Source: Holdemania filiformis DSM 12042 (lineage in GTDB: Bacteria > Bacillota_I > Bacilli_A > Erysipelotrichales > Erysipelotrichaceae). From it: DNA of 40,774 nucleotides. Where the stretch lies: contig NZ_GG657553.1 in assembly GCF_000157995.1 (NCBI RefSeq), forward strand, positions 20,877 through 61,650, given 5' to 3'. Shown piece by piece: positions 16,500 to 24,191 of the stretch; positions within the stretch are counted from its first letter, which is position 1; the number at the start of each line of letters is the position of its first letter. Both the position numbers and the translations under genes were made by a program. The notes under the pieces are model-generated. The model did no database searches. It was not told where the DNA came from and saw only the letters and a program-made list of their open reading frames with translations.

Positions 16500-16910
16500 T
16501 TATTCATCTTCATCATCATACTGGGGGAACTCGTAATCATTCATACAGATGACCGCTTCTCTGCCGACGTCGGCCAGCGCTTTGATCTCAGCCTCCGTTG
16601 CGTTTTCATCCAGGCAGGTCAGCTGCAGCAGCATCGGAAAATTCATTCCGGTAAACAGATAGGTGTTCGGCCGGGAAAGATAAGGCAGGGCCAGCTGATT
16701 GACGCTGCCGCCCAGGATATCGGTGCACAGGACGACCTGATCGTCATCGTTGACGCTCGTCCAAAACCGCTCCAGCTCCGCTTTGGGATCGCAGTCGTCG
16801 ACATAGGCGCTGATCGCTGTGATAGGATCGATATTGGCTGTGAAAATACTTAAGGTGTTCAGGAGGCCTTTCGCCATCCCGCCGTGACTTAAGAGAACAA
16901 TTTTACGCAT
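16500..16910 (-). CDS. PTS mannose-family EIIA (system 2)
   Basis: 136 residues. The motif IVLLSHGGMAKG carries the phosphorylated His9, and VVLCTDILGGSVNQLAL (about residues 59-75) is the second family signature, with SV in place of the usual TP. It is the last PTS gene of the system 2 operon, 124 bases after the regulator. AGGAAG precedes the ATG. The C-terminus is acidic (YDDEDE), as in the system 1 IIA. Confidence 0.92.
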   Translation of the reverse strand: MRKIVLLSHGGMAKGLLNTLSIFTANIDPITAISAYVDDCDPKAELERFWTSVNDDDQVVLCTDILGGSVNQLALPYLSRPNTYLFTGMNFPMLLQLTCLDENATEAEIKALADVGREAVICMNDYEFPQYDDEDE

Positions 16911-17034
16911 AATTCTTCCTTCTTTCTTTGATTTAATTGGGGGTTATGAGAACGGAAGTCCTCAAACCGCCGCCATCTGCCATGGTTCTAATTCAGACTC
17001 TGGGAAAATAATAACGGGAAAGACTACAGGCCGT

Positions 17035-19056
17035 TTACCGGAAGCTGCTTCCCAGCGTCAGCACCGCAAAATGATATTCCAGAATTACATCCATCAGGCG
17101 CTCATAATCCGGATTCTTAACCAGCTCGTCGATCACCAGCCGGTCGTGGAATACGGTTTCCAACAGATGCGGAACGTATTCATTTTCAAACCGTTCGGCG
17201 TCTTTCGCTACCTGGCCGCGATCCCAGTAGACGATGATCTGCGCTTTGTGCAGGCTGTGATTCCAGGGAATCGGCCGTTTCAGGACAAACACGCCGATCG
17301 TCACGCCCGGGGTATGCGAATGCAGTCCGCTCAGAATGACGACATTGTCGCGGGGCTGCGACGCCATGATCTTTTCACAGGTCCGCAGATCCTCCGTCAG
17401 CGCCTGCGGACTGTCCAGCAGCGGCTTCAGCGATTGTCCGATCAGTTCAAGGCAGGCATCCTCGCTGGCGGCCTCCACGCCAGTGAAGATCAGCTCCGGC
17501 CGCAGATCGCTGCGGATTTTGAAATTGCTGTGATGATTGCCGTTGACGAACAGACTGCGGATCGTGCGCTTGGTGCTTTCATCGAAAAACAAATCCAGCT
17601 GAAAAACGGTCAGCGTTGGCGGCAGGAAATCCAGCATCTCCGGATTGTAGGAGGTGAATAACAATTCATAGCCGCTCAGATCCATTGCCTTTAACTCATA
17701 CAATTCCAGCACGTCGATCTGTTCGATAAACCGGCCGAAGTTGCGCATCAGCCGTTCGGCGAGTCCGCGGCCGACGCTCTTGTCGATATTGGACACGCAG
17801 CAGGCGCGGATCTTCCTGAACTTCCACGGGAAGCGGCCGAAGACCGGATGGATCACCAGTGCTAACCGCGTGATTTCCTCCGCACTGATTTCGATTTCAT
17901 ATTTCTCATGCAGATACACCATCGCCTGCATCGCCATTTTCCGCGACATCAGCGAACTTTCTACCTGCACCTCGCTGGCGAACTGCGTCGTGCGCAGATG
18001 ATAGCGGGAACGGGTGAACAATCCGTCAAGATGCAGCGCGATGTCATCGACCAGCTTGATATCCTTATTGATCGAGCTGAACTGGTTGGTCTGCGCCAGG
18101 TGCTGAACAAGGTCAAATGCGATATCCTTGCTTTCGAGAAAACCGTCGCGGAACATTTCGTCCGGACTCAGCGCAATCCGGAAGCCGACGAAACCGATCG
18201 CAAGCAGAATGATATCCTCGCGGATAAAAGTACATTGAAGCAGTTCGGCACACTGGTTCAGGACCAGCTTGGCGACGTAATACGAATTCCGGTTGGTGAA
18301 ACGGATGATTGTGGATTCTGGATAGTCCAGCGGATGGCCGTTTTGGCTGCGGACTGCGGAAATCAGAATCAACCGGCTCAGCGAAGCCAGACTGGATACC
18401 GACAGGTTGTAGCTGATAAACATCTCCTGCAAAGACCGGATGATCAGCTCGATCCGCTGCTGGATCTGCGGGTCAAACTGATAGAGCCGGCCATATTCCT
18501 CAGGCTGGGCCAGCGGCAGGGAGGTGGTTGAAAAATTACCGTATTCATAATTCAGACATAGCCGGATATCATGCTCGCGTCCGCTGATTTTCATGCCGTG
18601 CCGACTTTTGGAAACAATTTTTAAATCGAACAGCCTCAGGATTTCACGGGCCCGGTTAAGAATCTGCTTCACGCTGGTCAGATTCATGAAAAGCAGATCT
18701 TCCAGTTCTTCGATCCGGGTATAATCCTGTCGGCAGAGCAGCGTGCGGATGATGAGGTGCGCGCGGTCGACCTGAACCGGATTGAGAATCAGCTGTGAAC
18801 TGCGCATCGTATTTTTCTGCATAAAGCGCTCAAATGTTTCCGGATCCTCGACGATCAGCCGGTAGCCGCTGCCTGTCTTGGAGGCAATGCGGGCGCCCTG
18901 ACCGGCCAGGTAGCCATTGAGCTGGTTGAGGTTCTTACGGATCGTTTTGCTGGAAACACCCAGACTGTTTGCGAGAAACTGGGAACTCACCGGTTCTTTG
19001 GTCCGGTTCAGCCGGTCGAGCAGCTGGTTTTGGATCGGGAGCAGTTTTTCCTTCAT
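17035..19056 (-). CDS. PRD-type PTS-linked transcriptional regulator (system 2)
   Basis: 673 residues, the size of LicR/ManR-type activators. Order: HTH (about residues 20-60, SQFLANSLGVSSKTIRKNL), a second HTH-like segment (about 105-165), two helical PRD-like regions (about 190-410), an EIIB-like domain (about 417-500, with ACCVSNIDKSVGRGLAERL keeping a Cys at the P-loop) and an EIIA-like domain (from about 570, VVILSGLHSHTPGVTIGVF keeping His). Unlike the two 647-residue paralogues, both phosphorylation domains look intact. The ATG at 19056 has AGGAGGTG seven bases before it; an upstream TTG adds eight residues that overlap the ribosome site. It lies between the 348-residue unknown and IIA and probably controls this operon. 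Confidence 0.88.
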   Translation of the reverse strand: MKEKLLPIQNQLLDRLNRTKEPVSSQFLANSLGVSSKTIRKNLNQLNGYLAGQGARIASKTGSGYRLIVEDPETFERFMQKNTMRSSQLILNPVQVDRAHLIIRTLLCRQDYTRIEELEDLLFMNLTSVKQILNRAREILRLFDLKIVSKSRHGMKISGREHDIRLCLNYEYGNFSTTSLPLAQPEEYGRLYQFDPQIQQRIELIIRSLQEMFISYNLSVSSLASLSRLILISAVRSQNGHPLDYPESTIIRFTNRNSYYVAKLVLNQCAELLQCTFIREDIILLAIGFVGFRIALSPDEMFRDGFLESKDIAFDLVQHLAQTNQFSSINKDIKLVDDIALHLDGLFTRSRYHLRTTQFASEVQVESSLMSRKMAMQAMVYLHEKYEIEISAEEITRLALVIHPVFGRFPWKFRKIRACCVSNIDKSVGRGLAERLMRNFGRFIEQIDVLELYELKAMDLSGYELLFTSYNPEMLDFLPPTLTVFQLDLFFDESTKRTIRSLFVNGNHHSNFKIRSDLRPELIFTGVEAASEDACLELIGQSLKPLLDSPQALTEDLRTCEKIMASQPRDNVVILSGLHSHTPGVTIGVFVLKRPIPWNHSLHKAQIIVYWDRGQVAKDAERFENEYVPHLLETVFHDRLVIDELVKNPDYERLMDVILEYHFAVLTLGSSFR

Positions 19057-19076
19057 CCGTTCACCTCCTGGGATCG

Positions 19077-20123
19077 TCAATGAATTTCAAGAACTTCCAG
19101 CCGGGAATCCGCGGCGGCCCAGGTTTGCACGGCCTTCAGCGAAGCGGGATCGTAGACGAGAAAGTCAACGTAGCCATGGGCGTTGCCCAGTGCGGCATTG
19201 ATCAACATGCCGCCATGATGTTCGCTTAAAATCCGGTTGACTTCTTTTTCAACCGTTTCCCGCTGCGCGATCTTTTCGTTTTTCGGCAGCGACGGCGCGG
19301 TAGGAACGACAACGCTGTAATAACCAGCCTGGCAGGCCCGCAAGAGTGCGGTGGAACGCTGTTTCTCCGCCGGTTCGCCTTCTTCGTTTAAAAGCGGAAG
19401 GCAGAAGCTGATTCCTTCGGTGATGTCCTGGCGCAGCTGCAGCTTTTTAGTCCGCCGGGTATAATTTTCTGCGATAAAAACGATGTCCTGGGGATCGATC
19501 CAGCCGCGTTTTTTACATTCTTCCTGCAGCACCGCTCCCAGTTCAAGCAGCGATACCCGGGTTTTTCCACGATGCGTCAGGCGTCCGACCTTGTCGAGAA
19601 ACTGAATCGATCCGAGGTAGGCGTCGACAGCGGTTTCGCCCAGCGCGTCGGAAAGCATCATATATAATATCATGAAGCAGTCTTCCTCACGGAGCCCTTT
19701 GAATTTCGGATTCTTCTCCACCAACAAATTCAGCCGATGACGCTTGTTGTCAAATGAAGGAATGACCTGGATTTCCGCCGGCGACCAGGTGATGCCGTCC
19801 TGCGTGAAACTGCCCTTAAAGGCGGGGTGGCAGAAATCGAAACACCAGCGGGACCGCAGCGTTTCCGGCAGGCGTGAACAGAAATAAAAAGCCAGGATCC
19901 GTTTGAGCGGATCCAGCGTTGTCGTCAGCTCAAGATGGATCTTTTTCCCGGATTCTGTCCGGATCAGCCGGAAGGCAAACCCCGGCAGCACGGCGTCGAT
20001 CATCGACAATAGCCGCGGGTTGACTTCCGCGAAGCGCCCTTGATCGATCAACTGTTCAAATTCAGTATGACGCCGGACGAATTCATCCATGAACTGGGCG
20101 GTGTTTTCTTGAAATCGGATCAT
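19077..20123 (-). CDS. Unknown 348-residue soluble protein in PTS operon 2
   Basis: No family recognised. The protein is soluble, mixed alpha/beta, without membrane helix or signal peptide. The N-terminal 150 residues alternate strands and helices (GKKIHLELTTTLDPLKRIL, then RWCFDFCHPAF); the C-terminal part after about residue 220 looks like a second domain ending VDFLVYDPASLKAV. GAGGA precedes the ATG. It sits between IID and the regulator, 20 bases before the regulator start, and after a strong intercistronic hairpin. Its fixed place inside the operon suggests a role in handling or sensing the transported substrate, but nothing in the sequence says which. Confidence 0.8.
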   Translation of the reverse strand: MIRFQENTAQFMDEFVRRHTEFEQLIDQGRFAEVNPRLLSMIDAVLPGFAFRLIRTESGKKIHLELTTTLDPLKRILAFYFCSRLPETLRSRWCFDFCHPAFKGSFTQDGITWSPAEIQVIPSFDNKRHRLNLLVEKNPKFKGLREEDCFMILYMMLSDALGETAVDAYLGSIQFLDKVGRLTHRGKTRVSLLELGAVLQEECKKRGWIDPQDIVFIAENYTRRTKKLQLRQDITEGISFCLPLLNEEGEPAEKQRSTALLRACQAGYYSVVVPTAPSLPKNEKIAQRETVEKEVNRILSEHHGGMLINAALGNAHGYVDFLVYDPASLKAVQTWAAADSRLEVLEIH

Positions 20124-20144
20124 ATCGTTCTCCTCTTATGAAAG

Positions 20145-20171
20145 GAAGCACGCAAGAATACTGCGTGCTTC
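20145..20171 (-). repeat. Intercistronic hairpin between IID and the 348-residue gene
   Basis: GAAGCACGCA (20145-20154) and TGCGTGCTTC (20162-20171) form a perfect 10-bp stem with a seven-base loop. On the minus strand it is followed by CTTTC, not a real T run, so partial termination or protection of the upstream IIB-IIC-IID message is more likely than full termination. Confidence 0.65.
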
Positions 20172-20191
20172 GTGAGTACCTAAATTGACGG

Positions 20192-20989
20192 CTAGGCAAG
20201 AATCCCAATCGCTGAAAGAACGATCGCGGCGACCAGCACGATGATGATCATCTTGCCGGACGTCATACTCTTACGGCCTAAACCCCAATAGATCAGGGCG
20301 ACGGTGACGACGTTGCCGAAATGCGGAATGATCGAATCGAGCAGATCGTTGACCGGCTGCACAACTTCGCCATAGCTCATCGTAATACCGAATTTAACGT
20401 TGACGGTCGAAGCGACCAGCGCGCCGACAACGGACAGGCCGAGCACGGAAGCCGCTTCCGTGATGTGCTGCAGCTGTGCGCTGCGGGTCGTGACAAACGT
20501 GACGCCCTGTTCATAAGCGACGAAGAACAGCTTGTAGAAGGCAAACCAGATGACCAGCTGAATGGCTTCGGCGATGACCCAGCCGACAATACTGCCTTCC
20601 AGCGCCATGTACGCGGCAATCGCACCCAGAATCGTCATAAACATGATCCAGATGATCGCGTCGCCGATGCCGGCCAGCGGCCCCATCAGCGCGGTCCGCA
20701 TTTCAACGGCCTGTTTGGTTGCGTCCGGATCCTTCGTGGATTCGATCGCGATGCACGCGCCGAGGATGATATTGCCCATCCATGGATGTGTATTATAGAA
20801 TTTGAAATGATCCTTGTACTTTTCCGCTAACAGATCGGCGTCGCCGTCATAGATCTTTTCCATGGCCGGATGGATCGAGTAGACCCAGCCGCCTGACTGC
20901 ATCGTTTCATAGTTGAACGGCGACTGACGCGTGAAGATATAACGGTTTAAGCAGCGCCGGAGATCTTTTTTGGTTAATACGTTACTCAT
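20192..20989 (-). CDS. PTS mannose-family EIID (system 2)
   Basis: 265 residues. It has the IID N-terminus (LTKKDLRRCLNRYIFTRQSP), the MRTALMGPLAGIGDAIIW signature (about residues 122-139) and a C-terminal membrane part. It forms the permease with IIC. The start overlaps the IIC stop by eight bases (ATGAGTAA), so translation is coupled. The same eight-base overlap is seen in system 3. The sequence is closer to the system 3 IID than to system 1. Confidence 0.93.
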   Translation of the reverse strand: MSNVLTKKDLRRCLNRYIFTRQSPFNYETMQSGGWVYSIHPAMEKIYDGDADLLAEKYKDHFKFYNTHPWMGNIILGACIAIESTKDPDATKQAVEMRTALMGPLAGIGDAIIWIMFMTILGAIAAYMALEGSIVGWVIAEAIQLVIWFAFYKLFFVAYEQGVTFVTTRSAQLQHITEAASVLGLSVVGALVASTVNVKFGITMSYGEVVQPVNDLLDSIIPHFGNVVTVALIYWGLGRKSMTSGKMIIIVLVAAIVLSAIGILA

Positions 20990-21758
20990 CGTAGTTTCCT
21001 CCGTTTCCGGCCGCCGCGGCAGTATTGCCCTTTTCTAAGCCTTTATAGACCATGTAGGCGGCGACGAACGCGAACATCGAAATCGCGACCATCGACAGTC
21101 CCAGGTAGGAGGCGGCCGCGAAGCCGAAGATCATAAAGACGCCGTATTCGCGGATCGGCAGATATTTCATCAGAATCGCGAAGCCCACGGCCGGCAGCAT
21201 CCCGGCAGCGGTGTTCAGCCCTTTGGTCAGCCACAGCGGCATGTTTGCCAACAGGGTGGTAATAATCCCGGAACCGACGGTCATAACCAGTAAGATCGGC
21301 AGGGTGTATAACGTGGCCCGGAAGATATTCCAGCCATGTGCCCAGATGCCCATTTTATCGAACTGGTGTTTTTCAACGCAGTCCATCTGTTTGTGAATGA
21401 AGAAGGAGCCGCACATTTTCGCGAGGATATCAAACTGCGTGCCCAAGGTCGCAACCGGAATTCCGGTCGCTAAGCCCGCTTCGACGCCGCCGCCGGTCGC
21501 AATCGCGAAGACGGTGCCGACAACGGTGCCCATCGCGTAATCCGGAACGGAGGATCCGCCGTAACCGCCGACCCCCAGCCCCATCAGGCACAGAGTACCG
21601 CCGACCGTCAGGCCGGTCGCGACGTCGCCCATAATCAAGCCGGTAACAAACCCATGCAGGACCGCCACGCCGTAGCTGAAAAGCTGAACGCTCATTCCGA
21701 TGACGGTGAATCCCCACATCCACACGCAAACGAGAATGATTTGAATTGGAGTAAACAT
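20982..21758 (-). CDS. PTS mannose-family EIIC (system 2)
   Basis: 258 residues, nearly all membrane helices. The family patterns VTGLIMGDVATGLTVGGTL (about residues 37-55) and GLGVGGYGGSSVPDYAMG are present. AGGAAGAGAG stands before the ATG. It forms the sugar channel with IID; the C-terminal end GNGGNYDE is acidic and overlaps the next start. It looks like the closer relative of the system 3 IIC at 37919. Confidence 0.93.
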   Translation of the reverse strand: MFTPIQIILVCVWMWGFTVIGMSVQLFSYGVAVLHGFVTGLIMGDVATGLTVGGTLCLMGLGVGGYGGSSVPDYAMGTVVGTVFAIATGGGVEAGLATGIPVATLGTQFDILAKMCGSFFIHKQMDCVEKHQFDKMGIWAHGWNIFRATLYTLPILLVMTVGSGIITTLLANMPLWLTKGLNTAAGMLPAVGFAILMKYLPIREYGVFMIFGFAAASYLGLSMVAISMFAFVAAYMVYKGLEKGNTAAAAGNGGNYDE

Positions 21759-21812
21759 TTCTCTCTTCCTTTCTTAATCAATTTGATTGATTGAAACTTT
21801 GAATCACTACAA

Positions 21813-22313
21813 TTAATCCAGAACTTCCTTGCAGATCTTTATCGGATCGTCCGTTCTAAACTGACAGGTGATCTGAATGCCGGCATCGCGCATTTCGCGC
21901 AGCATCGCTTTTTCTTCGGCGTTGACCCGCACGGTCTTGTCGAGGATCAGCGTTTCCCCGGTATTCTGGGTAACGTTGCCGAGATTGACCCGGGCAAATT
22001 GAACGCCGGCCTTATATAAGGCGTAAACATCCTGAATCTCGCGGCCGACAATAAACACGCGCTGATCGGCATAATTGCCATTTTTGATGTTGCCCGCGGC
22101 TTTTTCCGGAGCCAGGACCGACAGGCTGACGCCGGCCGGCACGGACATTTTCAGCGTGCTGCGAATCACCTGGTTGTTGGAAGCATCTTCGTTGACAACC
22201 ATAACCCGGGTGCAGTGATTCTCTGGAATCCACATGGTAGCAACGATACCGTGAACCATCCGGTCATCGACGCGGACGTCAACGATGCCGCTGCTCTGCA
22301 GATATTCATTCAT
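21813..22313 (-). CDS. PTS mannose-family EIIB (system 2)
   Basis: 166 residues. The active-site segment VRVDDRMVHGIVA gives phosphorylated His21. The start at 22313 has AAAGGAG eight bases before it; the open frame reaches a further ATG nine codons upstream without a ribosome site. It is the first gene of the minus-strand operon, preceded by a cre-like site and a -10 element. The usual IIB Gln after HG is replaced by Ile (HGI), which differs from system 1 (HGQ) and may reflect a different sugar. Confidence 0.92.
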   Translation of the reverse strand: MNEYLQSSGIVDVRVDDRMVHGIVATMWIPENHCTRVMVVNEDASNNQVIRSTLKMSVPAGVSLSVLAPEKAAGNIKNGNYADQRVFIVGREIQDVYALYKAGVQFARVNLGNVTQNTGETLILDKTVRVNAEEKAMLREMRDAGIQITCQFRTDDPIKICKEVLD

Positions 22314-22365
22314 AAAACAATCTCCTTTCGTATCAATCAAATATGCATATTTATCTGATAGACTA

Positions 22366-22381
22366 ATTATAAACGCTTACA
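22366..22381 (-). promoter_or_regulatory. cre-like operator overlapping the -10 of PTS operon 2
   Basis: On the minus strand 22381-22368 reads TGTAAGCGTTTATA, one mismatch from the cre consensus TGWAARCGYTWNCW. The adjoining TATAAT (plus coordinates 22366-22371) is a candidate -10 about 55 bases before the IIB start. A second TATAAT lies just upstream. CcpA binding here would repress the operon when preferred sugars are present. The -35 is unclear. Confidence 0.6.
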
Positions 22382-22676
22382 TTTTTTTATTATAGGATAT
22401 CAATTTCCACTAGAATTTAGCCTTTTCCATGCTTGTTTTCAAAAGAATGATGCCAAAAACTGGAAATAGCCTGGAATTGGTCAGATAAGTTCCTTAGTAT
22501 TGTTGTCTTTTGTTGAATTTTCGGGAATGAACGCTGAAAGACGGGCGAAGTCTGTCGCTTTTGGGGGGCAGACTCAGGAATGCCTCTTCCTTATTTAATC
22601 AATTGAACCGATCGGCGATAGGAAGAATGAACGGCGGGCGTGGCGGCTGCTTAACGGAAAACAGAACCGGTAAGAA
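22382..22676. other. Intergenic stretch with no supported gene
   Basis: Between the PTS 2 promoter and the terminator of the ceramidase-like operon. It holds an AT-rich run near 22386-22400 that belongs to the PTS 2 promoter region on the minus strand. Short open frames of about 20 codons were seen on the plus strand, but none has a ribosome site or a protein-like composition. Confidence 0.5.
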
Positions 22677-22717
22677 TAAAAAATTCCGCAAACCATCTTA
22701 AGGAAGGCTTGCGGAAT
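22677..22717 (-). terminator. Terminator of the ceramidase-like operon
   Basis: ATTCCGCAA (22683-22691) pairs with TTGCGGAAT (22709-22717), extended by further pairs inside the loop. On the minus strand the stem runs into TTTTTTATTC. It lies 27 bases after the stop codon at 22744. Confidence 0.75.
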
Positions 22718-22743
22718 AGGCATGATTTGAACGGGTGAAGAAC

Positions 22744-23970
22744 TCAGAACAGATTCTGGATCAATTTGGCGACATATTCCTCGGCCTGTCCGCGCAGAAG
22801 CCGGGTGGAGATGCCGTCGTGGCCGCCGTTGAACTCGCTCGCTTCGACGACATAGGTGCTGCATCCATTGGCATAACCCCAGACTAAGCAGAGCTTGGCG
22901 TTGGAACTGCGCTTGATCTGACGGCCGAAGGCACTGGCCAGCTCGCAGGGAACGACGACCAGCTCCAGATCGCCTAACCGCAGAATTGTACTGTTGAGGC
23001 AGACGTGGACATGATCCTGAGCCAGCTTGCGCTGATAGCCGGAAATTTCCGAAAGCAGCCATTTGCGGTCATCAAATTCCGTGACGACGGAAAGCTGCTG
23101 CTCAAGCTTTGCCAAGGCTTGTGCCAGCGCAGCTTTATCATTGTCATAATCCACTTCAAAAGCGACTTCACGATGGCGGACCGGCGTCAGGCAGAGGGCT
23201 GCGCCGTCGCGGAATCCGGCGATATGCGCTGCGATTCCGGAGGTCACGCGCTTCAGTTCGTTAAAATCGTTGCCATGGCGGTACAGCCGGTTGGACAAAT
23301 CACCCGCATTGCCGTTGCTCATAAGCGGAACAACGCCCAGATACGGCGTTAATTCCCGCCGGACGTTCCCCAGCATATCGGCGCTCAGCCGGGTTTCCAG
23401 TGGATTCATAATCGTGGAGTGACACGACATGTTGACGAAGGCCGCGACAGGCTTGCCGGTTTGATCACGGAATTCCAGATCGGTGATGACCTCATCGCCA
23501 GGTTTATCCAGACCGTTGCGGTTGCCGTAGAACCCTTTGACTTCGCCCTGGCGCACGATGACGTCGGTAAAGGGCGTCCATTGTTTTGCCGCATCCAGCA
23601 CCGCTTCGATCGTTTTGTCCAGCACTTCGTCTTCATATTGAGATTCCGCTTCGGTTTGGGTTCCCGTCATCGCGGAGAGTCCGAAATAAGGACCGGTATG
23701 AGTATGCGTGACGCTGAAGATGACCAGCGCCGGGTCAATGTCCAATAATTCATGCACCGTCGTTTTCACCCGGCGGACAAAATCAAAACCGGCGCCGATC
23801 ACGTCGGCATTGATGAAGCAACATTTTATCCCCTCGAGATTGAGAAGCAGAACATGGACCTCTAATTCGTCGTGGACGCCGGTGGAACTTTCGGTCCGCA
23901 TCGCATGACCGGCAATCGGAACGGAACCGGACGGGGTGATAATGCGGGAGCTTTTTGCGACTTCTAACAT
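22744..23970 (-). CDS. Neutral-ceramidase-fold hydrolase (copy 1)
   Basis: 408 residues matching the N-terminal catalytic domain of neutral/alkaline non-lysosomal ceramidases (zinc amidases). Signatures: VTHTHTGP (residues 87-94, zinc His), MSCHSTIMN (His184) and NGNAGDLSNR (residues 219-228, nucleophile Ser in the GDxSN motif). The immunoglobulin-like C-terminal domain of true ceramidases is missing, and there is no signal peptide, so the enzyme should be cytosolic. GGAGGAAA precedes the ATG. It follows copy 2 on the same strand, with a gene remnant between. Because it sits beside a sugar PTS, a likely job is amide hydrolysis of an N-acylated imported compound rather than membrane ceramide; this is inference. 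Confidence 0.82.
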   Translation of the reverse strand: MLEVAKSSRIITPSGSVPIAGHAMRTESSTGVHDELEVHVLLLNLEGIKCCFINADVIGAGFDFVRRVKTTVHELLDIDPALVIFSVTHTHTGPYFGLSAMTGTQTEAESQYEDEVLDKTIEAVLDAAKQWTPFTDVIVRQGEVKGFYGNRNGLDKPGDEVITDLEFRDQTGKPVAAFVNMSCHSTIMNPLETRLSADMLGNVRRELTPYLGVVPLMSNGNAGDLSNRLYRHGNDFNELKRVTSGIAAHIAGFRDGAALCLTPVRHREVAFEVDYDNDKAALAQALAKLEQQLSVVTEFDDRKWLLSEISGYQRKLAQDHVHVCLNSTILRLGDLELVVVPCELASAFGRQIKRSSNAKLCLVWGYANGCSTYVVEASEFNGGHDGISTRLLRGQAEEYVAKLIQNLF

Positions 23971-24190
23971 GAATATTTCCTCCTTGAGCTAACGGGATAA
24001 CCGCAGCTATTTTTGATTGAATCGCGGATGATGACATTGCCGGTCAAGCGTGAGTCCGTCCGGCAAGCAGTTCTTTACCACTGGCGAACTTCTCATTCTG
24101 GATAGTGATCGTAGGATGATCGCTGACCTTGCACGCATCGCGGGTTTGCGGAATCGTATGATTTGTAAGCGTTAGATAAGTCCGGCGGGG
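23964..24190 (-). pseudogene. Remnant resembling a LacI-family C-terminus
   Basis: The 220 bases between the two ceramidase-like genes carry coding-like sequence on the minus strand. One frame gives HPTITIQNEKFASGKELLAG ending at a TGA at 24044. After a one-base shift near 24055-24065 it continues as TDSRLTGNVIIRDSIKNSCG, ending at TAG 23964, which overlaps the copy 1 start codon. The order of a Thr-Ile-rich strand, a Gly-Lys-helix and then IIRDS is that of the last 60 residues of LacI-type repressors. No DNA-binding domain is present. The assignment is by pattern only. Confidence 0.35.
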
Positions 24191-24191
24191 A

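Noticed and set aside
17908-18531. 207-codon open frame on the plus strand
   Set aside because: Antisense of the PRD regulator gene, with a composition of Gln, Asp, Arg and His typical of shadow frames; no ribosome site and no family.
22595-23062. 155-codon minus-strand frame at the end of the ceramidase-like gene
   Set aside because: Shadow of the real gene in another frame, running over its terminator; rich in Arg, Ser and Gln.
23005-23352. 115-codon plus-strand frame
   Set aside because: Antisense of the ceramidase-like gene; no start signals.
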